64,000 bases of DNA from Cyanomargarita calcarea GSE-NOS-MK-12-04C (GTDB taxonomy: Bacteria; Cyanobacteriota; Cyanobacteriia; Cyanobacteriales; Nostocaceae). Positions 32,785-42,654 of the stretch are shown here, one piece after another. Location: positions 1 to 64,000 of the forward strand of contig JAHHGZ010000015.1 in the NCBI GenBank assembly GCA_019359595.1, given 5' to 3'. The position numbers and the translations under genes were made by a program. Under the pieces are notes generated by a model, which saw nothing but the letters and a program-made list of their open reading frames with translations, made no database searches and was not told the DNA's origin. Each line of letters begins with the position of its first letter. The stretch's first letter is position 1.

Positions 32785-35541
32785 ATGGTAGAGCCAATTC
32801 GCAAACCCACCATTAGAGAGCGCTTCAATATTTCCCGATTAGCAATACAGTATCCGTGGTTGACTATTAGCTTTTGGCTAGCCATTCTTGTGGCTGGATC
32901 TCTAGCATTTAGTTCCCTCAAGTATGCTCTGTTTCCAGATATCACATTTCCGGTGGTAGTGGTTAATGCCAACGCACCTTTGCAAACAGCACTGGATACT
33001 GAAAAGCAGCTAACGAAGGTTATTGAAGAACGAGTTAAAGGACTACAAGGTTTAGATGATACAAGTTCTTTAACCTATCCTGGACAGTCGGTTGTTAGTT
33101 TGAACTTTGCTGTTGGAACCAACCTTGATGAGTCAAAGCGTGAGGTAGAAAGACAACTCAAAGGTTTGAAGCTTCCGCAAGGAGCCACTTTTAAGGTGAT
33201 TCCAATCAACCTGAATGAGGCTTCTGTAGTGAGTTATGCGGTTGAAAGTGACTCGCAAAAGTTGGAAGAACTGAGTAAAACTACCAAAAACCAGATTTTA
33301 CCTCTTATTTCTAAACTGCCAGGAGTATTGAAAGTCAACTTCCTGGGCGAACCTGTTCCAATCGATCTTACCAAACCGCCGACATCAGAAGAGGGATTGG
33401 GTCTAAGTGGAACAATCGTAAAATTCAATGGGCGTGATGCATTAGCATTCCAAGTTGTCAAGCGGGGTGATGCAAACACTTTGGAAGTGGTGCAGGAAGT
33501 CAATCAAGCAGTTAAGCGACTACAAACTAAACTCCCCAATGTCAGACTAACTTTGGCGACAACCCAAGCCGAATACATTGAGGCTGCCACGAGGGAAACC
33601 ATCCAAGCATTAATTGAAGCAATTATTCTTTCCATTATCGTGATTTTGCCTTTCCTGTGGAATTGGAAAGCAACGGTAATTTCCGCTTTGGCGATACCCA
33701 TGTCGCTGTTGGGTACGTTTATCGTCATGGCGATTTATGGATTTAACCTGGAGACACTCACCTTGTTAGCCCTGGCGATGGTGATTGGCAGTATCATTGA
33801 CGATGCGATCGTAGATGTGGAAAATATTTCCCGCCACTTAGAAATGGGGGAATCTCCCAAAGAAGCGGCGATAAATGCTACCAGTGAAATTGGTTTGACG
33901 GTGACAGCCGCAACTTTGACAGCTGTCGCAGTGTTTTTACCTGTGGGCACAATGGGTGGTGTTATCGGGCAATTTTTCAAACCATTTGGGATCACTATCT
34001 CAGCGGCAATGCTAACTTCAATGTTGGTAGCGCGTACCCTATCGCCATTACTCGCCGTTTACTGGCTGAAACCTCCACGTCCTCAAACCCACAAAGATAA
34101 TACCCCATCCGGTATAGTCCAGATTTTTCAGAACTGGATGGAAGGACTTAATCGCAGCTACCGCAATTTGCTACGCTGGTCTTTGAAACATAGAAGTATC
34201 GTAGTTGGCATCGCTTTACTTAGTTTTGTAGCCGGACTAGCCCTGATACCCTTAATTCCCAAGGGTTTTATTCCCAAATTGGATAGAGGCGAATTTAATA
34301 TTACATACACCGCACCTTTACCGGAGATTCCTAAGGATTTACAAGCATTGGCAGCCGGTGGACAAACTGCACCTCCTGCTGAAATAGATTTAACTCAAAT
34401 TTCTCCCGGAGAAATTCTACAAGGAGCTCCTCAAATTCCGTCGTTTAATCTTTTGGAAGACTCGCTGAAAGTGGCGAAGCAACTGGATGATTTTGTTCGG
34501 AAGTCAAATCAAGTAGAAACCGCCTTTACTGTTGTCGGCTCCCGTCAAGGTGAACCCAACAAAGGCACGATTTATGTAAAATTGAAGGGTCAGCGCACGA
34601 TTAGCACTGCTGATTTACAAGACCAATTTCGCAAAACATTACCGAAAATTAAAGGTGTAAGCACTAGCGTCGAAGATGTTCAATTTATTGATACTGGCGG
34701 CGAGAAACCCGTACAAGTCCGCATTGCAGGTGAAGACTTAGTTATCCTCAACCGTGCAGCTCGCGATATCACAGCCAGATTGGAAAAAATACCTGGTTTT
34801 GTGGATGTCTCCAGCACAGGGGAAGCGAATCAAGGAAACGATATTTTTGAAATCAAACGTGCGGATAGGAAACGAGTAGCCGTCATCAGCGCCAATTTAG
34901 GTCAGAATTTTAGTATAGGGGAAGCAACAGACCGCGCCGTAGCAGAAACAAAAGCTGTTATCCCCAAAGGTGTGACATTGGAATTGGGTGGAGACTCTGC
35001 CCGTGTTGATGAAGTTTTGGGCAGTTTTGGGATAACACTAGGACTATCTGTGCTGTGTATTATCTTGGTTCTGTACTTCCTTTTCAGAAGCTGGATTGAT
35101 ACCCTAGTTATCTTCTTGTCCCTACCACTTTCAATTGTCGGTGCAATGGTGGGGCTGTTGGTAGTACAAAGCGATTTTGGGATGATTTCTCTAATTGGAA
35201 TTATCTTCTTACTGGGATTAACCAACAAAAACTCCATCTTGATTGTCGATTATATCAAGCAGTTGCGTGCAGAGGGGATGAGTCGTACAGAAGCGATTCT
35301 AGAAGCTGGTCCCGTGCGCTTGCGGCCAATTTTGATGACAACAGCAGCCACCATTTTAGGGATGGTACCCTTAGCACTAGGTTTCGGTGCCGGTGTAGAA
35401 TTGCGATCGCCTATGGCTGTAGCAATCATGGGTGGTTTGGTGACATCTACTTTGTTGAGTTTGATTGTAGTACCGGTGATTTACGATTTGCTTGATGATT
35501 TGCGAACGAAAAAAGTCAAGAAGAGCGGAGCTAGGAGTTAA
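32785..35541 (+). CDS. RND-family transporter (AcrB/HAE1-like), shortened
   Basis: 918 residues against about 1030-1050 for AcrB. N-terminal LAIQYPWLTISFWLAILVAGSLAFSSLKYALFPDITFPVVVVNANAP is the standard RND start (shown here in pieces: FPDITFPVVVV). The proton-relay aspartates are in GSIIDDAIVDVENISRHLE (TM4), and ~12 membrane helices are arranged around two large periplasmic loops. No membrane-fusion or outer-membrane partner gene is adjacent. It has a gaggaa ribosome site, and hpnA starts 64 bases after its stop on the same strand, hpnH after that. A role in moving hopanoids is plausible by position; drug or lipid efflux is the alternative. Confidence 0.88.
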   Translation: MVEPIRKPTIRERFNISRLAIQYPWLTISFWLAILVAGSLAFSSLKYALFPDITFPVVVVNANAPLQTALDTEKQLTKVIEERVKGLQGLDDTSSLTYPGQSVVSLNFAVGTNLDESKREVERQLKGLKLPQGATFKVIPINLNEASVVSYAVESDSQKLEELSKTTKNQILPLISKLPGVLKVNFLGEPVPIDLTKPPTSEEGLGLSGTIVKFNGRDALAFQVVKRGDANTLEVVQEVNQAVKRLQTKLPNVRLTLATTQAEYIEAATRETIQALIEAIILSIIVILPFLWNWKATVISALAIPMSLLGTFIVMAIYGFNLETLTLLALAMVIGSIIDDAIVDVENISRHLEMGESPKEAAINATSEIGLTVTAATLTAVAVFLPVGTMGGVIGQFFKPFGITISAAMLTSMLVARTLSPLLAVYWLKPPRPQTHKDNTPSGIVQIFQNWMEGLNRSYRNLLRWSLKHRSIVVGIALLSFVAGLALIPLIPKGFIPKLDRGEFNITYTAPLPEIPKDLQALAAGGQTAPPAEIDLTQISPGEILQGAPQIPSFNLLEDSLKVAKQLDDFVRKSNQVETAFTVVGSRQGEPNKGTIYVKLKGQRTISTADLQDQFRKTLPKIKGVSTSVEDVQFIDTGGEKPVQVRIAGEDLVILNRAARDITARLEKIPGFVDVSSTGEANQGNDIFEIKRADRKRVAVISANLGQNFSIGEATDRAVAETKAVIPKGVTLELGGDSARVDEVLGSFGITLGLSVLCIILVLYFLFRSWIDTLVIFLSLPLSIVGAMVGLLVVQSDFGMISLIGIIFLLGLTNKNSILIVDYIKQLRAEGMSRTEAILEAGPVRLRPILMTTAATILGMVPLALGFGAGVELRSPMAVAIMGGLVTSTLLSLIVVPVIYDLLDDLRTKKVKKSGARS

Positions 35542-35605
35542 AAATTCATAACTCCTAACTCATAACTCATAACTCCTAACTTTTCCCCATCCCCCCTTCC
35601 CCAAT

Positions 35606-36592
35606 ATGCGTGCATTTGTCACAGGTGGTACTGGTTTTATCGGTGCGAATTTAATCCGCTTGTTGTTACAAGAAGGTTATCAAGTCAAAGCTCTAGTACG
35701 TCCCACCAGTCGCTTGGACAACCTAGAGGGGCTTAATGTGGAGATTGTAACCGGAGACTTAAATAATCCCGATCTGTCGTGGCAAATGCAAGGTTGTCAA
35801 GTTCTTTTTCATACAGCGGCACATTATTCGCTGTGGCAAGCTGACCGGGAAAAACTCTATTTACACAACGTCATGGGGACGCGCAATGTATTAAATGCAG
35901 CGGCAAAGGCGGGGATTGAGCGCACAGTTTATACCAGCTCGGTGGCGGCGATTGGGGCGGGTGAAAATGCTCAAGTTGTGGATGAAACTCACCAATCACC
36001 AGTAGAAAAGTTGGTGGGAGATTACAAAAAGTCTAAGTTCTTCGCTGAACAGGAGGCAGTAAAAGCCGCAAATTTCGGTATTGATGTGGTTATTGTTAAT
36101 CCCAGTACTCCCATTGGTCCTTGGGATATTAAACCAACCCCTACTGGTGATGATATAATTTTGCGGTTTCTACGCAGACAGATGCCTGTTTATCTAGATA
36201 CAGGCTTAAATTTTATTGATGTGCGGGATGTGGCATCGGGACATTTACTGGCATTGCAAAAAGGGAAAACAGGCACACGCTATATTCTCGGCAATCAAAA
36301 TCTGACTCTCAAAGCTTTGTTGGAACAACTGGCACAAATTACAGGTCTAAATCCTCCTAGAAGAACTGTACCTACGTGGTTACCCTTAAGTGTGGCATGG
36401 GTAGATGAAATAATTCTCACGCGATTTGGTAAATCTCCCTCAGTTCCCCTTGATGGTGTTCGCATGGCACATCAATATATGTACTATGACCCCTCTAAAG
36501 CAATCCGAGAATTAGGACTGCCTCAAACCCCCATTACAACTGCTTTGCAAGATGCTGTAGAATGGTTCTCCGCTCGTGGATATGTCAATTAA
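35606..36592 (+). CDS. hpnA: HpnA, hopanoid-associated NAD-dependent epimerase/dehydratase
   Basis: 328 residues. Extended SDR: TGGTGFIGANLIRLLLQEG at the N-terminus, SSVAAIG, catalytic GDYKKSKFFAEQEA (Tyr-x-x-x-Lys), and VNPSTPIGPWDIKPTP. The GPWDIKPTPTG stretch is typical of HpnA. Its exact reaction is not established; in other bacteria it sits in hopanoid clusters. 64 bases separate it from the RND gene and 150 from hpnH, so the three probably form an operon. Confidence 0.92.
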   Translation: MRAFVTGGTGFIGANLIRLLLQEGYQVKALVRPTSRLDNLEGLNVEIVTGDLNNPDLSWQMQGCQVLFHTAAHYSLWQADREKLYLHNVMGTRNVLNAAAKAGIERTVYTSSVAAIGAGENAQVVDETHQSPVEKLVGDYKKSKFFAEQEAVKAANFGIDVVIVNPSTPIGPWDIKPTPTGDDIILRFLRRQMPVYLDTGLNFIDVRDVASGHLLALQKGKTGTRYILGNQNLTLKALLEQLAQITGLNPPRRTVPTWLPLSVAWVDEIILTRFGKSPSVPLDGVRMAHQYMYYDPSKAIRELGLPQTPITTALQDAVEWFSARGYVN

Positions 36593-36599
36593 TTGTTAA

Positions 36600-36730
36600 T
36601 TGTTAGTGGTTAGTGGTTAGGGGTTAGGAGTTTGGAGTTATTTTTTACAACCAACAACCAACAACCAACAACTAACAACCAACAACTAACAACCAACAAC
36701 CAACAACCAAAAACCAACAACTAACAACTC
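36600..36730 (+). repeat. Heptamer repeats between hpnA and hpnH
   Basis: Starts with gttagtg/gttagga units and continues as caacaac/taacaac heptamers (about 36650-36728), again with period 7. It fills almost the whole 150-base spacer. Confidence 0.8.
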
Positions 36731-36742
36731 AATAAAAAATTT

Positions 36743-37765
36743 ATGGCAATTCATTTACAGCAAGTAGTTGATATTGGCAAGTATCTGGTTACACAACGTT
36801 TGAGAGGTCGCAAGCGCTTTCCTTTAGTCTTGATGCTAGAACCTTTGTTCCGGTGTAACTTGGCTTGCACTGGTTGTGGCAAAATCCAGCATCCGGCTGA
36901 GATTTTAAAACAGAACTTGACATCACAACAGTGTTTTGCTGCAGTTGATGAGTGTGGCGCTCCCGTTGTCTCTATTCCTGGTGGCGAACCACTATTACAC
37001 CCACAAATTGATGAGATTGTCAAGGGGCTAATTGAACGCAAAAAATATATTTACCTCTGCACCAACGGCATATTACTAGAAAAAAGCCTTGACAAATTCC
37101 AGCCTTCGCCTTACCTAGCTTTTACCGTGCATCTCGACGGAATGCGGGAATTACACGATAAGAGTGTAGACCGCAAAGGCGTGTTTGACACTGCTATCAA
37201 AGGGATTCGCGCTGCCAAAGCTAGAGGATTTAGAGTAGCAATTAATACTACTGTTTTTGATGGGGCAAATCCTCAAGAAATGCAAGAATTTTTTGATTTC
37301 GTAGGAACTCTCGGCGTTGATGGGATGACGATTTCCCCCGGTTACAGCTACGAATGGGCACCAGATCAAGACCATTTCCTCAAACGGGAGCAAGCCAACG
37401 CTCTGTTTAGAGAAATTCTTGCTCCTTACAAAGCAGGTAAGAAGAAATGGGACTTTAATAATAATCCCCTATTCTTAGATTTTCTCATGGGTGAGAAGAA
37501 TTACGAGTGTACCCCTTGGGGTAGTCCTTGTTATAGCGTTTTGGGTTGGCAGAAACCTTGTTACTTGTTGAATGACGGATATTTTAAGACATTCAAAGAG
37601 TTGTTAGACAAGACTAATTGGAGCGAGTACGGTACAGCAAGCGGAAATCCGAAATGTGCTGACTGTATGGTGCATTGTGGCTATGAACCGACTGCCGCTA
37701 TTGATGCCATGCAGCCACAAAATATGGCGCGATCGCTTGGTAGTGTTTTGGGAATGGGCAGTTAA
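36743..37765 (+). CDS. hpnH: HpnH, adenosylhopane synthase (radical SAM)
   Basis: 340 residues. Cluster motif [10 protein letters not shown] with C38, C42 and C45, GGEPLLHPQ and the C-terminal cysteine-rich part [25 protein letters not shown]. HpnH couples hopene (diploptene) with the 5'-deoxyadenosyl radical to make adenosylhopane, the first C35 step. The C-terminal cysteines are usual for the SPASM-like tail. It follows hpnA on the same strand. Confidence 0.96.
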   Translation: MAIHLQQVVDIGKYLVTQRLRGRKRFPLVLMLEPLFRCNLACTGCGKIQHPAEILKQNLTSQQCFAAVDECGAPVVSIPGGEPLLHPQIDEIVKGLIERKKYIYLCTNGILLEKSLDKFQPSPYLAFTVHLDGMRELHDKSVDRKGVFDTAIKGIRAAKARGFRVAINTTVFDGANPQEMQEFFDFVGTLGVDGMTISPGYSYEWAPDQDHFLKREQANALFREILAPYKAGKKKWDFNNNPLFLDFLMGEKNYECTPWGSPCYSVLGWQKPCYLLNDGYFKTFKELLDKTNWSEYGTASGNPKCADCMVHCGYEPTAAIDAMQPQNMARSLGSVLGMGS

Positions 37766-37845
37766 TGGTTGACGGTTGACGGTTAGCAGTCAATTGTTAA
37801 CCGTCAACATATATTATTTCCAGCAATTGTAGGAAGGTACTGGAT

Positions 37846-38478
37846 ATGGTGACAACAGCGACACCAGGAGAAACTAGAACTTTACTCGAAAATATTACCT
37901 GGCAGACTTTTAAAGCCATGTTGGGAGACATGGGTTCAAAGCGAAGTACAAGGCTAGCTTATGATTCCAAAATAGTAGAAATCATGACTCCACTAATGCC
38001 ACACGAGAACTCAAACCGCATGATTGAGGGTTTTGTTGTTGTGTTGTGTGAAGAATTAGGTTTGGAGATTAAACGCACTGGTTCGCTGACTCTGACACGA
38101 GATGACTTGGAACGTGGGGGAGAACCAGATAGCAGCTACTACATTCAAAATGAGTCTTTGGTTAGGGCTAAGGATAATATTAACTTGGAGACAGATCCAC
38201 CGCCAGACTTGGTGCTAGAGGTTGAATACTCCAAACCTAGGGTTGACAAGTTAAGCCTTTATGCAGCCATTGGCATCCCGGAATTTTGGCGATATGACGG
38301 CACTGTGTTGCGTGTGTATAACCTTTCTGAGGGGCAATACTCGGAGGTTCAAATCAGCTCTACTTTTGCGACTGTGGCCGTGAAAGAGATTCCCCGATTT
38401 ATCCAAGAAAGTAAAAAGAATGGGGAAAGGGCAATAACTCACGCTTTCCGTGTTTGGGTTAGACAGCAGATTGCTTGA
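37846..38478 (+). CDS. Uma2 family (DUF820) endonuclease-like protein
   Basis: 210 residues. Contains RLAYDSKIVEIMTPLMPHE..N and, further on, GGEPDSSYYIQNE and DPPPDLVLEVEYS, the acid/ExE pair of the PD-(D/E)XK core; PEFWRYDG is the conserved end. Uma2 proteins are very numerous in cyanobacteria with unproven function. Its ribosome site is weak. It lies between hpnH and a nest of repeat elements. Confidence 0.85.
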   Translation: MVTTATPGETRTLLENITWQTFKAMLGDMGSKRSTRLAYDSKIVEIMTPLMPHENSNRMIEGFVVVLCEELGLEIKRTGSLTLTRDDLERGGEPDSSYYIQNESLVRAKDNINLETDPPPDLVLEVEYSKPRVDKLSLYAAIGIPEFWRYDGTVLRVYNLSEGQYSEVQISSTFATVAVKEIPRFIQESKKNGERAITHAFRVWVRQQIA

Positions 38479-38521
38479 TAATAGTTATACGAATTCTGTA
38501 TGAGGTTGCGCTTTATTCACC

Positions 38522-39268
38522 TAGTACTCCATGTCATTAATTTTGATGGATGTAGAGACGCAAAATTTCGGCTCTCTATAAGGTTTTCAACACCCAACCA
38601 ACCCCTCAGAACTAATGACATGAAGTACTAGTAGTCTATGTCATTAATTTTGATGGATGTAGAGACGCAAAATTTCGGCTTTCTACAAGGTTTTCAACAC
38701 CCAACCAACCCCTCAGAACTAATGACATGGAGTACTAGTACTCCACCACATTAATTATGAGGGGGAAGGATTGAACCGCAAAGACGCAAAGTACGCGAAG
38801 GAAGAGGGAAAGAAGAGGAATGGAAAGAAGGTTCACCCCTCATAGCGAGTGCGGTGGAGTACTAGTAGTCTATGTCATTAATTTTGATGGATGTAGAGAC
38901 GCAAAATTTCGGCTTTCTACAAGGTTTTCAACACCCAACCAACCCCTCAGAACTAATGACATGGAGTACTAGTAGTCCATTGTCATTAATTTTGATTTTT
39001 GAGACCCAGATCCCCGACTTCTCCAAGGATGCAGAAGAGCGAATCAGGGGTAAGACCCCTCCGAAACCCGGAATCCCGCCGTCACCATAGAATGGTGTGG
39101 CTAATTAAACAAAGCCCCACCCTTCCAGGGTGTGGGCGTTATGTCGGGTATGCGAGAGAACTGTTTCGATCCTCATTGAGGGGTCAGACCTACCATTCGC
39201 TCTTCTGCATCCTCCAAGAAGTCGGAGATATAGCAACCCCCCCCCAAAAACTTTTGACATAGACCACT
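38522..39268. mobile_element. Nest of abutting MITE-like elements
   Basis: Three near-identical ~107-base units occupy 38522-38630, 38632-38737 and 38865-38971, each opening tagt(a/c)t(c/a).atgtcatta and closing taatgacat(g)..agtacta. Between the second and third is a different element (38736-38864) with ends tagtactccacc/ggtggagtacta. A fourth, larger one runs from about 38971 to 39268, with long inner inverted repeats (cttctgcatcct..). Neighbouring units join at tactagtag. The last element's end (..gaccacta) supplies the TAG stop codon of hpnI. Confidence 0.75.
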
Positions 39269-40430
39269 AAACATTAATATCTAACTTCCCATCTCTATTT
39301 AACTTCAATTTTTGCCCCCGCCACTCAATAGTGTTACCTACAAACCCACACAACCAAACTGCAAAACTCAGCAAATCCCGCAGGGGCATCAACCACCAAA
39401 ACCTCTGAGCAGAATGGTCTTTCAGTGCCCATGCTCCTACTACCCACGCCATTGTCATTCGGGTGGCAAATACTACAGCCATCAAAACCAAACTCCAGAC
39501 TGCTCCTTTAGTAATCATCACTAACAGCAGACTGATAATTGTCCCGTTAGTAAAAATAGTGCCCAAATATCCCCAAGGACGAGAAACTCGGATACCTTTT
39601 GACCAACGAATTTGCCGCTGCAAAGACTCAACTAGGGAATTAGATGCCGGGACATGCTCAACCACATAGTGGGAAAGCACTACTTTGTAACCAAGGGCAG
39701 CGGGCTGATATCCTAATTGAAAATCGTCAGCTAAATAATCAGCGATCGCCTTCCATCCACCAATCTCTGACCATACACTTTTGCGAATGGCGATCGTCGA
39801 ACCACAGGCAAATTTTATACCCTCTAGCTTTCGAGCAACTAAAACCCCAGGATGAAACTCACAAGCTGTTCCCAACGCTTCTATAATTGCCACCCATCCT
39901 TTTACAATGGAGCGATACGGACAAGTAATTACACCAACTTGCAAATCTTGGAATGGTTGGATAACTTCCTGAAGATAATTTTTGCTAACTCTGATGTCGC
40001 TGTCGGCAATTAGCCAGATATCATGTTTTGCACAATCAGATGTATTTGCCAGGTTGTTGACTTTGGGATTTCCACCAATTGCACTATCGCGAACAATTAA
40101 CTGAATATCTTGCGCAGAATATTCTTGAATCAATTTCTGTACAATTTCAATGCTGGGGTCATTAGGGTTTTGGACAGCGAAGATAATTTGGTACTCTGGG
40201 TAGTCCTGGTGACAAAACGAGGCAAGATTTTCGTAAGCATCAGTGTCTAACCCGCAAATTGGTTTGAGGATAGTTACAGGTGGATGAAATTCTCCATCAA
40301 TTGTCTGAGATTGACCGAATAAATCCCATGCACCATAAATGGCATAGCAGTAGAACCAAATTGCGATTATGCATAAAAATATAAATAAGGCATCTATCGT
40401 GAGAAATAAATTTGGTAAAATAATAGACAC
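39267..40430 (-). CDS. hpnI: HpnI, bacteriohopanetetrol N-acetylglucosaminyltransferase
   Basis: 387 residues. One N-terminal helix, then a family 21 (ceramide glucosyltransferase-like) glycosyltransferase: VTILKPICGLDTDAYENL, IGGNPKVNNLA, DIWLIADSDIRVSKNYL (D1 motif), DDFQLG and a QIRWSKGIRVSRP (Q/RxxRW) ending, followed by membrane helices. HpnI moves GlcNAc from UDP-GlcNAc to bacteriohopanetetrol. Its stop codon is in the terminal repeat of the element downstream. It is divergent from the ABC exporter at 40518. Confidence 0.93.
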   Translation of the reverse strand: MSIILPNLFLTIDALFIFLCIIAIWFYCYAIYGAWDLFGQSQTIDGEFHPPVTILKPICGLDTDAYENLASFCHQDYPEYQIIFAVQNPNDPSIEIVQKLIQEYSAQDIQLIVRDSAIGGNPKVNNLANTSDCAKHDIWLIADSDIRVSKNYLQEVIQPFQDLQVGVITCPYRSIVKGWVAIIEALGTACEFHPGVLVARKLEGIKFACGSTIAIRKSVWSEIGGWKAIADYLADDFQLGYQPAALGYKVVLSHYVVEHVPASNSLVESLQRQIRWSKGIRVSRPWGYLGTIFTNGTIISLLLVMITKGAVWSLVLMAVVFATRMTMAWVVGAWALKDHSAQRFWWLMPLRDLLSFAVWLCGFVGNTIEWRGQKLKLNRDGKLDINV

Positions 40431-40517
40431 TTAACTTTAAATTGTAATCTTGTTTAAGTAAATTAAATCTGAGATCATTAAACAGCTTTTTTCAATCAAA
40501 AATCTCAAATTGCCAGG

Positions 40518-42143
40518 ATGAATCTATTTATATTTATTTTGCGGTCTTCTTGGAAGATGGTGGCGATCGCTATAATCGCAGGTTCTTTGAGCGGTGGTAG
40601 TAGTGCGGCCCTAATTGCTTTAATTAGCAATCAGGTTAGTCAAAATCCCAACTCCTGGTTTATCTCAGTTATTTGGGGTTTTGCGGGGTTAGCACTAGTA
40701 GCAGCCACTACCAATTTTATCTCTCAGGCTGTGTTGATTCGGTTGTCTCAAAATGCCATATTTCAGATGAGAATGCGTCTGGCTTCGCAAATCATGGCTT
40801 CTGAACTCAACCATTTGGAACAGTTAGGAACTCCTCGCTTGTTAGCAACACTGACAGATGACGTACAATCTGTTACTAGTGCCGTTCAAGTACTGCCATT
40901 TCTCTGTATAGATTTGGCGATTGTGCTGGGTTGTCTAACTTACTTATGCTTGCTTTACTCTTCAGTATTTATGCTGTTACTGGCTTTTATGGTGGTGGCT
41001 TTTGCAAGTTGTCTGCTAATTTTCAATAAAGGTAAAAAGTTACTAGTTGTAGTCAGAGAAGAACAAGATTTACTATTTAAACACTTTCGTACCGTTACTG
41101 AAGGCATTAAAGAATTAAAGTTAAATTATAATCGCCGAGAAGATTTTATCAATAACGAATTACAAACAACAGCAAATAATTATCGACGCAATAATATTCG
41201 GAGTTTGACGCTGTTTGCAATAACATCTAGTTGGGGTCAATTTGTATTGTTTTTTGCAATTGGGTTAGTTTTGTTTGCTTTACCCAGTTTATTGAATGTC
41301 TCAGCACAAACTCTTGCTGGTTATATTTTAACTTTCACATATTTAATGTTACCGATGGATAATCTGGTAAACAACATACCTCAAATTACCAGAGCAAGTG
41401 TAGCATTACAAAAAATAGAGACATTGGGTTTATCCTTAAGCGAATATACAGAATCCATTACAACTCCACCCGCACCTAAATATACCTGGCAAAGCTTAGA
41501 ATTTAAAGGAGTTACCCATCGTTACCGAGGAGAACAAGAAGAAAGTGACTTTATTCTCGGCCCGATTAATTTGACAATACATCCAGGAGAATTAATATTT
41601 ATAGTTGGGGGCAATGGTAGCGGTAAATCAACTCTTGCCAAGCTAATTGTGGGACTATATATCCCAGAAGATGGAGAAATCTTGCTTGACAAAGAAATTA
41701 TCAAGCAAGAAAATAGAGAATGGTATCGACAGTATTTTTCGGCAATATTTGCTGATTTTTACTTATTTGACCGCTTCTTGGGACTAACTAACCCGAATTT
41801 AGATACCCAAGCGCAAGCTTACTTAAAAGAATTGCAATTAGATAGAAAAGTCAAGATAGAAAATGGGAAACTTTCAACTACAGCACTTTCCCAAGGACAG
41901 CGGAAACGATTATCACTGCTAACTGCTTATCTTGAAGACCGACCAATTTACCTATTTGATGAATGGGCTGCAGACCAAGACCCAGTATTTAAAGAACTTT
42001 TTTACACCAAATTAATTCAAGAATTGCGAAATAAAGGGAAAACAGTATTAGTTATCAGCCACGATGACCGCTATTTTAGTTTAGCCGATAGAATCGTCAA
42101 ACTCGACTATGGAAAAATAGAGTATGACAGTTCCCAAACATAA
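40518..42143 (+). CDS. ABC exporter of the PvdE/SyrD (cyclic peptide export) family
   Basis: 541 residues, half-transporter: six membrane helices in residues ~10-285, then ABC ATPase with Walker A GGNGSGKS (364-371), ALSQGQRKRLSLLTAYLEDRP as signature and YLFDEWAADQDPVF as Walker B. The DEWAADQDP sequence is diagnostic for the cyclic-peptide/siderophore exporter group. No NRPS genes are within the window. It is divergent from hpnI with 87 bases between the starts, so a shared control region is possible. The cargo is unknown. Confidence 0.9.
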   Translation: MNLFIFILRSSWKMVAIAIIAGSLSGGSSAALIALISNQVSQNPNSWFISVIWGFAGLALVAATTNFISQAVLIRLSQNAIFQMRMRLASQIMASELNHLEQLGTPRLLATLTDDVQSVTSAVQVLPFLCIDLAIVLGCLTYLCLLYSSVFMLLLAFMVVAFASCLLIFNKGKKLLVVVREEQDLLFKHFRTVTEGIKELKLNYNRREDFINNELQTTANNYRRNNIRSLTLFAITSSWGQFVLFFAIGLVLFALPSLLNVSAQTLAGYILTFTYLMLPMDNLVNNIPQITRASVALQKIETLGLSLSEYTESITTPPAPKYTWQSLEFKGVTHRYRGEQEESDFILGPINLTIHPGELIFIVGGNGSGKSTLAKLIVGLYIPEDGEILLDKEIIKQENREWYRQYFSAIFADFYLFDRFLGLTNPNLDTQAQAYLKELQLDRKVKIENGKLSTTALSQGQRKRLSLLTAYLEDRPIYLFDEWAADQDPVFKELFYTKLIQELRNKGKTVLVISHDDRYFSLADRIVKLDYGKIEYDSSQT

Positions 42144-42246
42144 ATACAACTTTGCGTTCCTTTGCGGTACCCTCTGCGTCCCTCTGCGTTTAAAAATATA
42201 TTATTGGGAATACTAAATATAACTATATGTAACCCTCTTGACGATT

Positions 42247-42654
42247 ATGAAAAAACTTCCTTTGTTACTGATTGCATTTTCTCTCTTAATGGCACAACCA
42301 GCGATCGCAGAAAAAATTGTTGAATCTGACCGTGAATTTGCTTGGAAAGAAGTCCCAGGAACTTTGCAATCGTCAGAACCGGGGAATCCGAAAGCAGAAC
42401 AATTACCCTGGTATCTGAATGCAAAAAATGTGACTCGACAGGGAGACACCATAGTTTTTGAAACAGTAAGCCCGGAAGCTGAATACGTAAAGTTTGAGGG
42501 AAACTGTAAAACTCAACAATTGCGAGTACAGTATCTAGGAGAATTTCAATCGGAAACAAAGGTAGCTTATGAACCTGCACCTGATTTTTGGTCATCGGAT
42601 AAAGCCACAGGAGTACAGCAAAAGTTGTTAAACTCGGCCTGCAGTCTTAATTAA
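42247..42654 (+). CDS. Small secreted protein
   Basis: 135 residues from the ATG at 42247 (TTG upstream is the longer option). The signal peptide MKKLPLLLIAFSLLMAQPAIA is followed by an Ala-Glu cleavage position. The mature part is a single beta-rich domain with two cysteines, near GNCKTQQLR and NSACSLN, which may form a disulfide bridge. It resembles small cyanobacterial exported proteins of unknown function. It lies 104 bases after the ABC exporter on the same strand. Confidence 0.65.
   Translation: MKKLPLLLIAFSLLMAQPAIAEKIVESDREFAWKEVPGTLQSSEPGNPKAEQLPWYLNAKNVTRQGDTIVFETVSPEAEYVKFEGNCKTQQLRVQYLGEFQSETKVAYEPAPDFWSSDKATGVQQKLLNSACSLN

Noticed and set aside
32785-35541. HpnN
   Set aside because: HpnN belongs to the MMPL-type branch; this protein has the FPDI..P and DDAIVDVEN motifs of the HAE1/AcrB branch.
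38522-38971. Three 107-bp units taken as a CRISPR-like array
   Set aside because: The whole 107-bp units are repeated, with inverted ends and no unique spacers of constant length.
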